DNA of 64,000 bases from Chitinophagales bacterium (GTDB lineage: Bacteria; Bacteroidota; Bacteroidia; Chitinophagales; JADIYW01). Shown here piece by piece: positions 1 through 8,689 of this stretch. The notes below the pieces were generated by a model. It worked only from the letters and a program-made list of their open reading frames with translations, was not told the DNA's origin and ran no database searches. Numbering within the stretch: position 1 is the first letter of the stretch; each line of letters opens with the position of its first letter. The translations under genes and the position numbers were made by a program. The DNA lies in NCBI GenBank assembly GCA_020636535.1, contig JACJXT010000012.1, forward strand, positions 503,996-567,995, given 5' to 3'.

Positions 1-583
1 TAATATCTCTTCCCCAAATTTCGTTCAAAATTTCATCTCTTTTAAACACTTTTCCTGGCTTAGATGCTAGTAAATACAACAATTCAAACTCTTTTCTAGG
101 AACAGCCATTTCCTCACCATTAAAAGTAATTAAATAGCGTTCTCTGTCTATTTTTAAGTCGCCAACTTCTATAATAGTAGCTCTTGCTTCTTTACTGTCG
201 TATCTTCTTAATAGTGCTTTTAATCTACTTACTAAAACTCTTGGTTTAATTGGTTTGCTAATATAATCATCAGCACCAGTTTCAAAACCAGCTATTTGAG
301 AATAGTCTTCGGTTCTTGCTGTTAAAAATGCAATGATAGTGTGTTCAAATTGTGGCATTTCTCGTAGCGTTCTACATGCTTCAATTCCATCCATTTCTGG
401 CATCATTACATCTAATAAAATAATATCTGGATGTTCATTTTTGGCTTTTTCTACACCTACTTTTCCGTTTTCGGCTGTAAATACTTCAAAACCTTCTTTT
501 TCTAAATTATAACTTAAAAACTCTAAGATGTCTTGCTCGTCATCTACTACTAGTACTTTAAAAACTTTTTCGTTATTGCTCAT
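1..583 (-). CDS. PhoB/OmpR-type response regulator, 3' part cut by window edge
   Basis: The reverse strand reads from an ATG at 583 through the left edge without a stop, giving about 194 residues. The N-terminal receiver domain shows the acidic pair in VVDDEQDIL, the phospho-acceptor Asp (about D58) in ILLDVMMPEMDG, the conserved Thr in FLTART and the Lys in YISKPIKP. After a linker, the start of an OmpR-type winged-helix domain is visible (EVGDLKIDRERY, FELLYLLASKPGKVFKR). By family it would be a phosphorylation-dependent transcription regulator paired with a histidine kinase. No kinase gene is visible; it could lie beyond the left edge. The last part of the DNA-binding domain is missing. 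Confidence 0.93.
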   Translation of the reverse strand, partial: MSNNEKVFKVLVVDDEQDILEFLSYNLEKEGFEVFTAENGKVGVEKAKNEHPDIILLDVMMPEMDGIEACRTLREMPQFEHTIIAFLTARTEDYSQIAGFETGADDYISKPIKPRVLVSRLKALLRRYDSKEARATIIEVGDLKIDRERYLITFNGEEMAVPRKEFELLYLLASKPGKVFKRDEILNEIWGRDI

Positions 584-675
584 TGTCGATTTTTGTTAAC
601 GCTAAATTAATGTTTAATTTTGAATACACAAAGTATTATACTACAAACTTATAAATTTTATTGTAAGCAGTTCAG

Positions 676-683
676 TATATTTG
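676..683 (+). promoter_or_regulatory. Bacteroidota -7 promoter box of rmlA
   Basis: TATATTTG matches the TAnnTTTG -7 consensus of Bacteroidota housekeeping promoters and lies 26 bp before the rmlA ATG, implying a short leader of about 20 nt. No clear -33 TTTG was found at the expected spacing. Confidence 0.45.
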
Positions 684-709
684 TAATAATTTATAAACAA
701 TTTTAATTT

Positions 710-1570
710 ATGAAAGGAATAATATTAGCAGGAGGTTCTGGAACTCGTTTATATCCAATTACTTATGCTATAAGCAAGCAAATCATGCCTATTTACGATA
801 AACCTATGATTTATTATCCATTGTCTGTGTTAATGATGGCAGGAATTAATGAAATACTCATTATCTCTACACCACACGATATGCCAAACTTTCAACGATT
901 GCTTGGAGATGGTTCAACTTATGGTTGTAATTTTCAATATGCCATTCAAGAAGTACCTAATGGTTTGGCTCAAGCTTTTGTTATAGGTAAAGAGTTTATT
1001 GGCAACGATAAGTGTGCTTTAATTTTGGGCGATAATATTTTTTATGGTACAGGTTTAGAAGAATTATTGGTTCAAAACAATAATCCAGATGGTGGTGTTA
1101 TATATGCATATCATGTTTCTGATCCAGAACGATATGGCGTAGTAGAATTTGATAAAGATTTAAAAGCTATTTCTATCGAAGAAAAACCTACTAAACCAAA
1201 ATCTAATTTTGCAGTGCCTGGTTTGTATTTTTATGATAATTCTGTGATTGATATTGCTACAAATTTACAACCAAGTGCAAGAGGAGAATATGAAATTACC
1301 GATGTAAACAAAGCATATTTAGAAATGAATAAGTTACGCGTTGGAATTTTAGACAGAGGCACAGCTTGGTTAGATACAGGAACATTTGATTCATTAATGC
1401 AAGCATCGCAGTTTGTACAAGTAATTGAACAAAGACAAGGATTAAAAGTAGGTTGTATTGAAGAAGTGGCTTTTAAAAAAGGATTTATCAATGCTGAAAA
1501 ACTAAATGAAATTGCTCAGCCATTATTAAAATCTGGATATGGTGAGTACTTGATAAATTTATTAAGATAA
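710..1570 (+). CDS. rmlA: glucose-1-phosphate thymidylyltransferase
   Basis: The product (286 aa, full family length) makes dTDP-glucose from glucose-1-phosphate and dTTP, the first step of dTDP-rhamnose and related deoxysugar synthesis in the cytoplasm. It has the nucleotidyltransferase signature GGSGTRLYPIT at the N-terminus, the KQIMPIYDKPM segment, the ILGDNIFYG metal/nucleotide motif and IEEKPTKPKSN, all typical of RmlA/RfbA. The usual partners rmlB, rmlC and rmlD are not next to it. It is followed by a toxin-antitoxin pair and galE, so this is a sugar-nucleotide neighbourhood and not a complete rml operon. Confidence 0.95.
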   Translation: MKGIILAGGSGTRLYPITYAISKQIMPIYDKPMIYYPLSVLMMAGINEILIISTPHDMPNFQRLLGDGSTYGCNFQYAIQEVPNGLAQAFVIGKEFIGNDKCALILGDNIFYGTGLEELLVQNNNPDGGVIYAYHVSDPERYGVVEFDKDLKAISIEEKPTKPKSNFAVPGLYFYDNSVIDIATNLQPSARGEYEITDVNKAYLEMNKLRVGILDRGTAWLDTGTFDSLMQASQFVQVIEQRQGLKVGCIEEVAFKKGFINAEKLNEIAQPLLKSGYGEYLINLLR

Positions 1571-1657
1571 TTGATTATGTATCTTAGAGCAAACTTCTAA
1601 ATTCAACAAAGGAAACAAAATCTTTTGTATATTTGATAGTATCTAATAATTGAATAA

Positions 1658-1897
1658 ATGACACATACAGAAAAACATATAATTGATACCTATTCAAAAA
1701 TTTTTGAGCGTCTAAATGCAAATAGTAAACTTGAATTACTTCAAAAATTAGCAAAATCAATAAAAAAAGACTCAAAACCTAAAGAAAAAGAATTCTTTAA
1801 ATCTTTTGGTGCATTTGCTTCACATAAATCAGCCGAAGTAATTGCTCAAGAAATAAAAGAAAGTAGAAAGTTTAGAGAAAAAGACTTGAATTTCTAA
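1658..1897 (+). CDS. small putative antitoxin of a VapBC-like pair
   Basis: This 79-aa charged protein has no signal peptide or membrane segment and ends four bases before a PIN-domain gene. The N-terminal part looks helical and the C-terminal part (SAEVIAQEIKESRKFREKDLNF region) is a basic/acidic tail of the kind that wraps toxins. Size, order and tight spacing fit a VapB-type antitoxin that neutralises the downstream RNase and represses the operon. No DNA-binding motif could be recognised, so the family is not assigned. A TATATTTG -7 box at 1628-1635 lies 22 bp before the start. Confidence 0.6.
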   Translation: MTHTEKHIIDTYSKIFERLNANSKLELLQKLAKSIKKDSKPKEKEFFKSFGAFASHKSAEVIAQEIKESRKFREKDLNF

Positions 1898-1901
1898 ACC
1901 A

Positions 1902-2315
1902 ATGCAATATTTATTAGATACTAATATCTGCATATTCTTTTTAAGAGGACATCTTAATTTCGATAAAATAATTAAAGAAAAAGGAATTGATAATTGTTTT
2001 ATCTCAGAATTGACGATTTTTGAATTACAATATGGTGCTGAAAATAGTGATAATCCTAAAAAATCTCATGAAGCAGTAGATAGATTTGTACAAGGATTAA
2101 ATACAATTCCGATATTAAGTGCTATCAAAAAATATGCTGAAACTAAAGTGTATTTAAGAAAAAATGGTACACCAATGCATGATGAATTTGATTTAATAAT
2201 TGGTGTAACAGCACTAACAAATAAGTTAATCTTAGTAACTGACAATATGAAAGATTTTAGACATATAAAAAACTTAAAGATTGAAAATTGGGTTGAAAAA
2301 AATAACGCAACTTAA
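1902..2315 (+). CDS. vapC: PIN-domain ribonuclease toxin, VapC family
   Basis: The protein (137 aa) has the full PIN-domain acidic set: Asp in LLDTNICIFFLRG at the N-terminus, Glu in ISELTIFELQYG, Asp in MHDEFDLIIG and Asp in LVTDNMKDF. VapC toxins are Mg-dependent endoribonucleases that cut initiator tRNA or rRNA loops. The gene follows its putative antitoxin after four bases, so the two are likely co-transcribed. The pair sits as a cassette between rmlA and galE. The specific RNA target cannot be read from the sequence. Confidence 0.85.
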   Translation: MQYLLDTNICIFFLRGHLNFDKIIKEKGIDNCFISELTIFELQYGAENSDNPKKSHEAVDRFVQGLNTIPILSAIKKYAETKVYLRKNGTPMHDEFDLIIGVTALTNKLILVTDNMKDFRHIKNLKIENWVEKNNAT

Positions 2316-2432
2316 AATTTTAGGATAGGCGTAAAACAGAATTTTCTAACTTAGTTTCGGTTAATAAACATTAAAGCAATACTTTAAGTAAAGAAGCTAA
2401 TAAAATTTGAAAAACAATAGATTATAATAAAA

Positions 2433-3458
2433 ATGAAAGTAATTGTAACTGGAGGAACTGGCTATATTGGCTCACATACTATTGTCGATTTAATTCAACA
2501 TGGATTTGAGGTTGTTTGTATTGATAATTTGTCAAGAAGCAATATTTACAGCTTAGCAGGCATTGAACAAATTACTGGAAAAAAGGTAAAGTTTTACGAA
2601 ATAGATCTTTGCAATAAAGTAGATACACTACAAGTTATAGAAGAAAATAAAGACGCTATTGGTATTATTCATTTTGCAGCATTAAAATCGGTACCAGAAT
2701 CAGTAGAAAAACCTTTGTTGTATTATAGCAATAATCTCGATTCGCTTATCAATATAATGTATGCTTTAAAGCAATTCCAAATTCCAAATTTTGTGTTTTC
2801 TTCTTCTTGTTCTGTTTATGGTAATGCTACCGATTTACCTGTTACTGAGAATACAGCTTTTCAAGAAGCAGAGTGTCCTTATGCTCACACCAAGCAAATT
2901 GGCGAAGATATGCTACGCCATTTCTCCAAAGTAAATCTAAATACTTATACGGTTTTACTTCGCTATTTTAATCCAGTTGGTGCTCACGAAAGTGGTTTAA
3001 TTGGCGAAGTTCCTATTGATAAGCCAAATAATTTAGTGCCATACATTACACAAACTGCAATTGGAAAATTAGAACAACTTACCGTTTTTGGCAATGATTA
3101 TAATACCAAAGATGGTTCTTGTATTCGAGATTATATTCATGTAATGGATATTGCAAATGCACATACCAAAGCACTACAATATTTAATTAAGAAAGAAGCA
3201 AACACAAACTGCGAAGTCTTTAACTTAGGAACAGGCAATGGCGTTTCTGTACTAGAAGCCATTGAATCATTCGAAAAAATGAGCCAACAACAACTCAATT
3301 ATGTTATTGGCAACAGAAGAGCTGGCGATGTAGAAGCGATTTATGCAAATAATGATAAAGCCAAACAACAATTAAAATGGCAATGCAATTATTCGTTAGA
3401 TGATGCGATGTTAAGTGCGTGGAAATGGGAACAACAAATGCAAAAAATATTTAGTTAA
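2433..3458 (+). CDS. galE: UDP-glucose 4-epimerase
   Basis: This 341-aa extended short-chain dehydrogenase interconverts UDP-glucose and UDP-galactose with bound NAD. It has the Rossmann motif GGTGYIGSHT, the conserved FAALKSVPES segment, the catalytic SSSCSVYG and YAHTKQIGE (YxxxK) motifs, LRYFNPVGAH and the C-terminal NRRAGDVEAIYA typical of GalE. Length matches the family. It provides UDP-galactose for surface polysaccharides and lies 11 bp before the AmgK-like kinase gene, so the two may share a transcript. Confidence 0.95.
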   Translation: MKVIVTGGTGYIGSHTIVDLIQHGFEVVCIDNLSRSNIYSLAGIEQITGKKVKFYEIDLCNKVDTLQVIEENKDAIGIIHFAALKSVPESVEKPLLYYSNNLDSLINIMYALKQFQIPNFVFSSSCSVYGNATDLPVTENTAFQEAECPYAHTKQIGEDMLRHFSKVNLNTYTVLLRYFNPVGAHESGLIGEVPIDKPNNLVPYITQTAIGKLEQLTVFGNDYNTKDGSCIRDYIHVMDIANAHTKALQYLIKKEANTNCEVFNLGTGNGVSVLEAIESFEKMSQQQLNYVIGNRRAGDVEAIYANNDKAKQQLKWQCNYSLDDAMLSAWKWEQQMQKIFS

Positions 3459-3469
3459 ACTAATTCATT

Positions 3470-4894
3470 ATGATGCATCAAGAATTATGGAGTCAATTAT
3501 TTAAGCAACACTTTAACGAAGATATTGCATCAATTCATCCAATTGCTCAAAATGGTTCTAACCGACAAAATTTTAAAATTACTAGCCAAAATCATACTGT
3601 AATTGGCACTTATAATGAAAATATTGCAGAAAACGAAAGCTTCATTTATTTGTCGAATCACTTTTACGAGAAAAATTTAGCCGTTCCAAAGGTTTTAATT
3701 ATTAGTGATGATAGGAAAGCATATCTTCAATCGTATTTAGGCGATTTAGCTTTGTTTGATATTGTTCAACAAGATGGTTTTACTAAAAATACTATTGCTT
3801 TATATCAAAAAACAATTCAGTTTTTAGCAAATATTCAGATTGATGGTGCTGAAAATTTAGATTTTACTCGTTGTTATCCTGTTCCAAGTTTCAATAAACA
3901 AGCAATTTTATGGGATTTAGATTATTTTAAATATTATTTTTTAAAATTATTAGATATTCCTTTCAATGAACAATTACTACAAAAAGAATTTAATATTTTA
4001 GCTGATTTTTTGAGTAAAGAAAACCATCAATATTTTATGTACAGAGATTTTCAATCAAGAAATATTATTGTTAATAATAACGAAGTATTTGGAATTGATT
4101 TTCAAGGTGGAAGAAAAGGATCATTACAATACGATATTGCTGCTTTATTATGGCAAGCAAAAGCAAAAATTCCACACAATTTAAAAGTTTCGCTTTTTAA
4201 TGATTATGTAGCAATGGTTCAAAATAAAATCAATATTGACAAAACAGCATTTACACAACAATATTATGGTTTTGTATTGATTAGATTGCTACAAGTACTT
4301 GGTGCATATGGATTAAGAGGTTTAATTGAAAAGAAACAACACTTTATTGATAGTATTCCTTTTGCTTTAGAAAATATTAAATGGTTCTTAGACAACAGAC
4401 CATTACAGTTAGAGTTACCACATCTATTTGATACATTGGATTACTTATATAATAATAATTCATTTATAAATAAGAATGAAGTAAAACAAAGCAAATTAAC
4501 AATAGAAATTAATAGCTTCTCTTTTAAAAGAGCTATTCCAACGAATAAAGAAGGTGGTGGTTTTGTGTTTGATTGTAGAGGCATTTTAAATCCAGGAAGA
4601 TTTGCAGCATACAAAACGCAAAATGGAAAAGATAAAGCAGTAATTGATTTCTTAGAATCAAAAACCAATGTAAAACAGTTTTTAGAACACGCTTGGAAAA
4701 CCATTGATATTTCTATAGACAACTATATAGAAAGAGATTTTGAAAATTTGCAAATTAATTTTGGATGTACTGGTGGACAACACAGAAGTGTGTATTGTGC
4801 TGAAAAAACAGCACAGTATATCCAACAAAAATATCCTAATGTTACAGTAAAAATTAATCACATAGAAAGAGAATTGAATGGCGAATTTATCTAA
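3470..4894 (+). CDS. AmgK-like sugar kinase fused to a RapZ-like C-terminal domain
   Basis: Residues 1-340 form an aminoglycoside-phosphotransferase-type kinase: catalytic loop YRDFQSRNIIV (Asp about 193) and metal-binding FGIDFQGG. Residues about 345-474 match the C-terminal domain of the RNase adaptor RapZ, with VFDCRGILNPGR and GCTGGQHRSV (432-441). The next gene, overlapping by 17 bp, is a MurU-like nucleotidyltransferase. In known AmgK-MurU pairs the kinase phosphorylates the anomeric position of MurNAc or GlcNAc and MurU makes UDP-MurNAc, which recycles cell wall and bypasses de novo synthesis. I infer the same here. The RapZ part may sense an amino-sugar phosphate, as E. coli RapZ does. 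Two adjacent ATG codons could start it. Confidence 0.8.
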   Translation: MMHQELWSQLFKQHFNEDIASIHPIAQNGSNRQNFKITSQNHTVIGTYNENIAENESFIYLSNHFYEKNLAVPKVLIISDDRKAYLQSYLGDLALFDIVQQDGFTKNTIALYQKTIQFLANIQIDGAENLDFTRCYPVPSFNKQAILWDLDYFKYYFLKLLDIPFNEQLLQKEFNILADFLSKENHQYFMYRDFQSRNIIVNNNEVFGIDFQGGRKGSLQYDIAALLWQAKAKIPHNLKVSLFNDYVAMVQNKINIDKTAFTQQYYGFVLIRLLQVLGAYGLRGLIEKKQHFIDSIPFALENIKWFLDNRPLQLELPHLFDTLDYLYNNNSFINKNEVKQSKLTIEINSFSFKRAIPTNKEGGGFVFDCRGILNPGRFAAYKTQNGKDKAVIDFLESKTNVKQFLEHAWKTIDISIDNYIERDFENLQINFGCTGGQHRSVYCAEKTAQYIQQKYPNVTVKINHIERELNGEFI

Positions 4895-5618
4895 GAAAAA
4901 AGCAATGATTTTTGCTGCAGGTTTAGGTACTCGTTTACAACCAATTACCAACTCAATTCCTAAAGCTTTAGTGGAAGTAAACAACAAACCACTGTTACAA
5001 TATGCTTTAGAGCATTTAAAACAACATCAAGTTACAGATGTAGTCATTAATGTACATCACTTTGCTAATTTAATGGTCGATTTTTTAGAAAAACACCAAA
5101 ATTTTGGTTTAAATATTGCTATATCGTTTGAAAACGATGAACTATTAGAAACTGGTGGTGGTTTATGGAAAGCTAAATCGTATTTTAACGATGTTGATGA
5201 TTTTATAGTTTGTAATGCAGATATTTTATGTGATATTGATTTGACAGCAATGGTCGATTTTCATCAAAAGAACAATTGCTTAGCAACATTAGCTGTTTCT
5301 ACAAGAAAAAGTTCCAGAAATTTATTGTTTGATGATGCTAATCAATTAAAAGGTTGGAAAAACAATAAAACAGAAGCAACAATCTCAGTTGTAGAAAATA
5401 GTACGCTATTACAACCTTTTGCTTTCGATGGTTTTCATGTTATTTCAACTAAAATTTTCGACTTTCCATACAATGAAAAAAAGTTTTCTATTACAGATTG
5501 GTATTTGAGTTTGTGTAAAGAACAACAAATTATGGCTTATTTATATCAATCTAATTATTGGTTTGATATTGGCACAAAAGAAAAGTTAGCAACAGCAAAT
5601 AATTATTTTAATCATTAA
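4878..5618 (+). CDS. murU: MurU-like sugar-1-phosphate nucleotidyltransferase
   Basis: The 246-aa protein has the signature AAGLGTRLQPIT, the PKALVEVNNKPLLQY segment, ETGGGLWKA, the metal-binding NADILCDID and the end motif WFDIGTKEKL. This matches the single-domain MurNAc-1-phosphate uridylyltransferase / mannose-1-phosphate guanylyltransferase group with no left-handed helix domain. Its overlap with an AmgK-like kinase gene argues for MurU, which would give UDP-MurNAc in peptidoglycan recycling. The second in-frame ATG (4905) immediately before the signature is an alternative start. Substrate assignment rests on context. Confidence 0.8.
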   Translation: MANLSKKKAMIFAAGLGTRLQPITNSIPKALVEVNNKPLLQYALEHLKQHQVTDVVINVHHFANLMVDFLEKHQNFGLNIAISFENDELLETGGGLWKAKSYFNDVDDFIVCNADILCDIDLTAMVDFHQKNNCLATLAVSTRKSSRNLLFDDANQLKGWKNNKTEATISVVENSTLLQPFAFDGFHVISTKIFDFPYNEKKFSITDWYLSLCKEQQIMAYLYQSNYWFDIGTKEKLATANNYFNH

Positions 5619-5659
5619 TTTGGTACAAAAATTGATAATAACATTATAAAATATTTTTT

Positions 5660-7402
5660 ATGAGAAAAATTTCGACACTTATTCTTTTTATATTAGCATT
5701 TTCATTAGGTGTTTTTGCTCAATCTATAGAAACTATTCAACAAAACGCAACCAACATAGTAAGTGCTTTACAATTAACAGGAGCAGAAAAAGATAACTTC
5801 TATAATGTATATGTTAAACAAGCACAACAAGTAAAAAACACGAACAACTTAAAGCTGCCAGTAAAACTTAAAGAACAAAAAGTGAATCAAATGGTTGCGG
5901 CTTCTAATAATCAGCTAAAAAATACATTAAGCACAGACAATAAAACCAAATTCGATTTATATACAGCTCAAGGAGCTAATTTGTACTTAAATCCTACAAT
6001 TACAGCTAGTACATCAACTTCAAATACTGTTGATATGAGTGGATTGGGAACTTTTAATCCTTTTGAAAGTGCAACAACGACAACAGTATCTACTAGTAAT
6101 AATACAGCATATAATAGCTTGCCTGCAGATCAACAATTAATAGTAAACAATATTAAATCGCAATTACAATTAAACGACAATCAGTTTAATAGTTTTTCGG
6201 TTGATTATAAATCATTTTTGGAAGGAGTTGTAAGTATACAACAAGGAAGCGGAACCAATGCACAAAAACAACAAGCACTAGTTAATCAAATACTTACAAC
6301 ATCAAACAGTGTAAAACAATATTTATCTACTAGTCAATATGCTGCTTATGAAAACTTAGTAAAAACTAATCAATTAGGTAAAAACGCAATTCCACAAATT
6401 GGCAATAATGCTACAGTTACAACTAATAATAATGGCGTTCAGTCTATAGATATGAGTGGTGGCAGCAATAATAATACTGTAATTACTACACCAAGTGTAA
6501 ATACAAACAGTAATGCAGCATACAATAGTTTACCAGCAGATCAACAATTAATTCTTAATAATGTTAAATCTCAATTACAGTTAAATAATAATCAGTTTAA
6601 TAGTTTTTCGGTTGATTATAAATCATTTTTAGAAGGAGTTGTAAAGATTCAACAAAGTGGTGGAAACACTACTCAACAACAACAAGCTTTAATTAGTCAA
6701 CTAACTACTACATCAAACAGTGTAAAAAAATATTTATCTAACGACCAATTTACAGCATTTGAAAATTTAGTTAAAACAAATACTTTAGGAAAAAATGCTA
6801 CACCACAAGTTAGTGCCAATGCAAGTACTTATGTGCCAACAACAACACTACCAGCAGTTGTAACGCCAAATGCAGTTGATAATGGCTTAAACTCTGCTGC
6901 AATTGTAGATATAGTAAAAGATATTGTGGGTTTAAATGTATCTCAAGTAACACAAACTAAAGCAATTTTAACACAATACGATGCAGAAGTAGCTAATTTA
7001 AAATCACTATATCCAAACAATCCAACTAAACAAAAACAAGAAAGTGATAATATTGGCAATAAATATGTGCATCAAGTGCAAAAAATAATGAGTCAAAACC
7101 AATTATTACAATTGGCTGTTGCCATTGACTTACAAAAGAAATTATACTATGGTGTAGGTTTAACACCAAGTCAAATGCAAACAGTAAATAAATTAAAAGC
7201 TTATGGTTTAACTGATGCACAAGTTTCACAAGTTGCATTAATTATGGTAGAAGGAGCAATAAAAGGAGATGCTGTTAAAAAAAGTGGTTCTCAACAAGAA
7301 GCAGTTCAACTATTGAACGAGTTAGATGCCAAATTAAAAAGCGTTTTAACTACAGCTCAATATGATGCGATTAAAAATGATATTATGAGTCAAATGAAGT
7401 AA
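5660..7402 (+). CDS. secreted protein of unknown function with internal duplication
   Basis: A 580-aa protein with a clear Sec signal peptide (MRKISTLILFILAFSLGVFAQ). It is Gln/Asn/Thr-rich and has two nearly identical blocks of about 97 residues (about 150-246 and 287-383) that share NSLPADQQLI, NQFNSFSVDYKSFLEGVV and LGKNA, separated by low-complexity Thr/Asn linkers. A related, more divergent helical block lies before residue 120 and another after 410. Each block looks like a small alpha-helical module. I do not recognise the family. It is probably periplasmic or exported. An intrinsic terminator follows it directly. Confidence 0.75.
   Translation: MRKISTLILFILAFSLGVFAQSIETIQQNATNIVSALQLTGAEKDNFYNVYVKQAQQVKNTNNLKLPVKLKEQKVNQMVAASNNQLKNTLSTDNKTKFDLYTAQGANLYLNPTITASTSTSNTVDMSGLGTFNPFESATTTTVSTSNNTAYNSLPADQQLIVNNIKSQLQLNDNQFNSFSVDYKSFLEGVVSIQQGSGTNAQKQQALVNQILTTSNSVKQYLSTSQYAAYENLVKTNQLGKNAIPQIGNNATVTTNNNGVQSIDMSGGSNNNTVITTPSVNTNSNAAYNSLPADQQLILNNVKSQLQLNNNQFNSFSVDYKSFLEGVVKIQQSGGNTTQQQQALISQLTTTSNSVKKYLSNDQFTAFENLVKTNTLGKNATPQVSANASTYVPTTTLPAVVTPNAVDNGLNSAAIVDIVKDIVGLNVSQVTQTKAILTQYDAEVANLKSLYPNNPTKQKQESDNIGNKYVHQVQKIMSQNQLLQLAVAIDLQKKLYYGVGLTPSQMQTVNKLKAYGLTDAQVSQVALIMVEGAIKGDAVKKSGSQQEAVQLLNELDAKLKSVLTTAQYDAIKNDIMSQMK
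6107..6397 (+). repeat. in-gene tandem-type repeat, copy 1
   Basis: This block is repeated 411 bp downstream in frame (copy 2 at 6518-6808). Part of it (around 6182-6220) is identical at DNA level over tens of bases, which suggests recent duplication or gene conversion within the secreted-protein gene. Confidence 0.85.
6518..6808 (+). repeat. in-gene tandem-type repeat, copy 2
   Basis: Second copy of the 97-codon block at 6107-6397. It differs at scattered codons, mainly in its second half, while the central FSVDYKSFLEGVV coding stretch is nearly unchanged. Confidence 0.85.
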
Positions 7403-7427
7403 TTTTTTAAAGCAAGAATATTTTTTG

Positions 7428-7452
7428 AAGGACTTCTTATACAGAAGTCCTT
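7428..7452 (+). terminator. intrinsic terminator, probably bidirectional
   Basis: AAGGACTTCT and AGAAGTCCTT form a perfect 10-bp stem around a 5-base loop, followed by a T run. It lies between the end of the secreted-protein gene and the end of the convergent glycosyltransferase gene. A runs before the left arm could serve the other strand. Confidence 0.85.
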
Positions 7453-7454
7453 TT

Positions 7455-8567
7455 TTATTTAATTTGCTCTAAAATCATAGCAATTTGTGCTGCACTTTTT
7501 TGCCAACTAAATCGTTGTTTTTGCACTTTGCAATTTTCTTTTAATTGATAATATAGTTCTTCATCACTAGCAATTGTTAGCATTGCTTTTGTAATAGATT
7601 CCACATTATTCGCTTCACAGTAAACTGCAGTATTTCCTGCAATTTCTGGTAAAGCACTATTGTTGGCAACTACAGATGGAATATTAAAATGTTGTGCTTC
7701 TACAATTGGAATACCAAAACCTTCAAAAAAACTTACTAGCAATAAAGCATACGATTGTTGTAGTAAATACAATAAATTACTTCGTTCAATTTTCTGTATC
7801 CAAACTATTGGCAATTTAGAATTTGCTTGTAAAAATTGATTGACTTCATCATTCATCCAAGCTTTTCTGCCAATTAATAATAACTTTTTTGGCTTTTGGG
7901 TTTGATTACAATACTGTTGATATGCTTTTAATAAGTTTAAAATGTTTTTTCGAGGATGAATCGCTCCTATAAATATAAAATATTTTTGTTTTTTTAAATT
8001 ATATTTACTTAATATATTTTTATCTTTTTCAACTATATCTTCTTCATCGAAAGCATTATAACACACCGAAATTTTATTTGCGTTGGCTTTGTATTGTCGA
8101 ATTAAATCTTGCTTGGTAAACTCAGACACAGTAACAATATGCTTGGCTTTTTCTATATATTTTGGTACAAAGTATTGATAATATTGTTGCACTAACCAAG
8201 GATTTTGTTTAGGAAAATGTTCAAAGGCAATATCGTGAATAGTTAACAACTGTGGTACATCTGTAGCTAAAGACAAATAAGCATCTGGCGAAAAAAACAC
8301 ATCTATATTGTACTTTTTAAGCTGTTTTGGAATACTTTTTTCAAACCAATAATACCATAAAAAAGGATGTCTTGCTGGTGGCGAAACTATAATTGGTTCA
8401 ATATTATTGCTATAAATGAATTTTTCATCAAAAGGTCTATCAAAAAAGAAATAAAACTGATGTTGTGGCAATAAATTGACTAATCGTTTAGTAATTTGAT
8501 GTGTATAAGTACCAATGCCTTCTAGCGTTGTTGGCAATAAAAACCTTGTATTGATACCTATTTTCAT
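7455..8567 (-). CDS. family 1/4 glycosyltransferase
   Basis: The product (370 aa) is a GT-B fold glycosyltransferase of the GT4 type. It begins with GINTRFLLPTTLEGIGTYT, has a donor-binding C-terminal half with FIFIGAIHPRKNILNLL and the E-x7-E type motif SFFEGFGIPIVEAQ, followed by VVANNSALPEIAG. Such enzymes transfer a sugar from a nucleotide-sugar donor to a glycan or lipid acceptor in envelope polysaccharide assembly. Donor and acceptor cannot be read from the sequence. It is transcribed away from dnaN and shares a divergent promoter region with it. Confidence 0.88.
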   Translation of the reverse strand: MKIGINTRFLLPTTLEGIGTYTHQITKRLVNLLPQHQFYFFFDRPFDEKFIYSNNIEPIIVSPPARHPFLWYYWFEKSIPKQLKKYNIDVFFSPDAYLSLATDVPQLLTIHDIAFEHFPKQNPWLVQQYYQYFVPKYIEKAKHIVTVSEFTKQDLIRQYKANANKISVCYNAFDEEDIVEKDKNILSKYNLKKQKYFIFIGAIHPRKNILNLLKAYQQYCNQTQKPKKLLLIGRKAWMNDEVNQFLQANSKLPIVWIQKIERSNLLYLLQQSYALLLVSFFEGFGIPIVEAQHFNIPSVVANNSALPEIAGNTAVYCEANNVESITKAMLTIASDEELYYQLKENCKVQKQRFSWQKSAAQIAMILEQIK

Positions 8568-8665
8568 AATCGTTTAAAAAACATATTAAAGCGTAAGTTT
8601 AGTGAAATATGCTTTGTTTTACACAATTTGTATATATTTTCAGTAAAAAGTATCACCAAATTAGT

Positions 8666-8673
8666 TAAATTTG
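8666..8673 (+). promoter_or_regulatory. -7 promoter box of dnaN
   Basis: TAAATTTG fits TAnnTTTG and ends 16 bp before the dnaN ATG, so the mRNA leader would be only about 10 nt. Confidence 0.5.
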
Positions 8674-8689
8674 TCAAAACATTTTATTT

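Noticed and set aside
8500..8508. Perfect DnaA box TGTGTATAA
   Set aside because: Single box inside a glycosyltransferase coding region; several such matches are expected by chance in a 64-kb AT-rich window.
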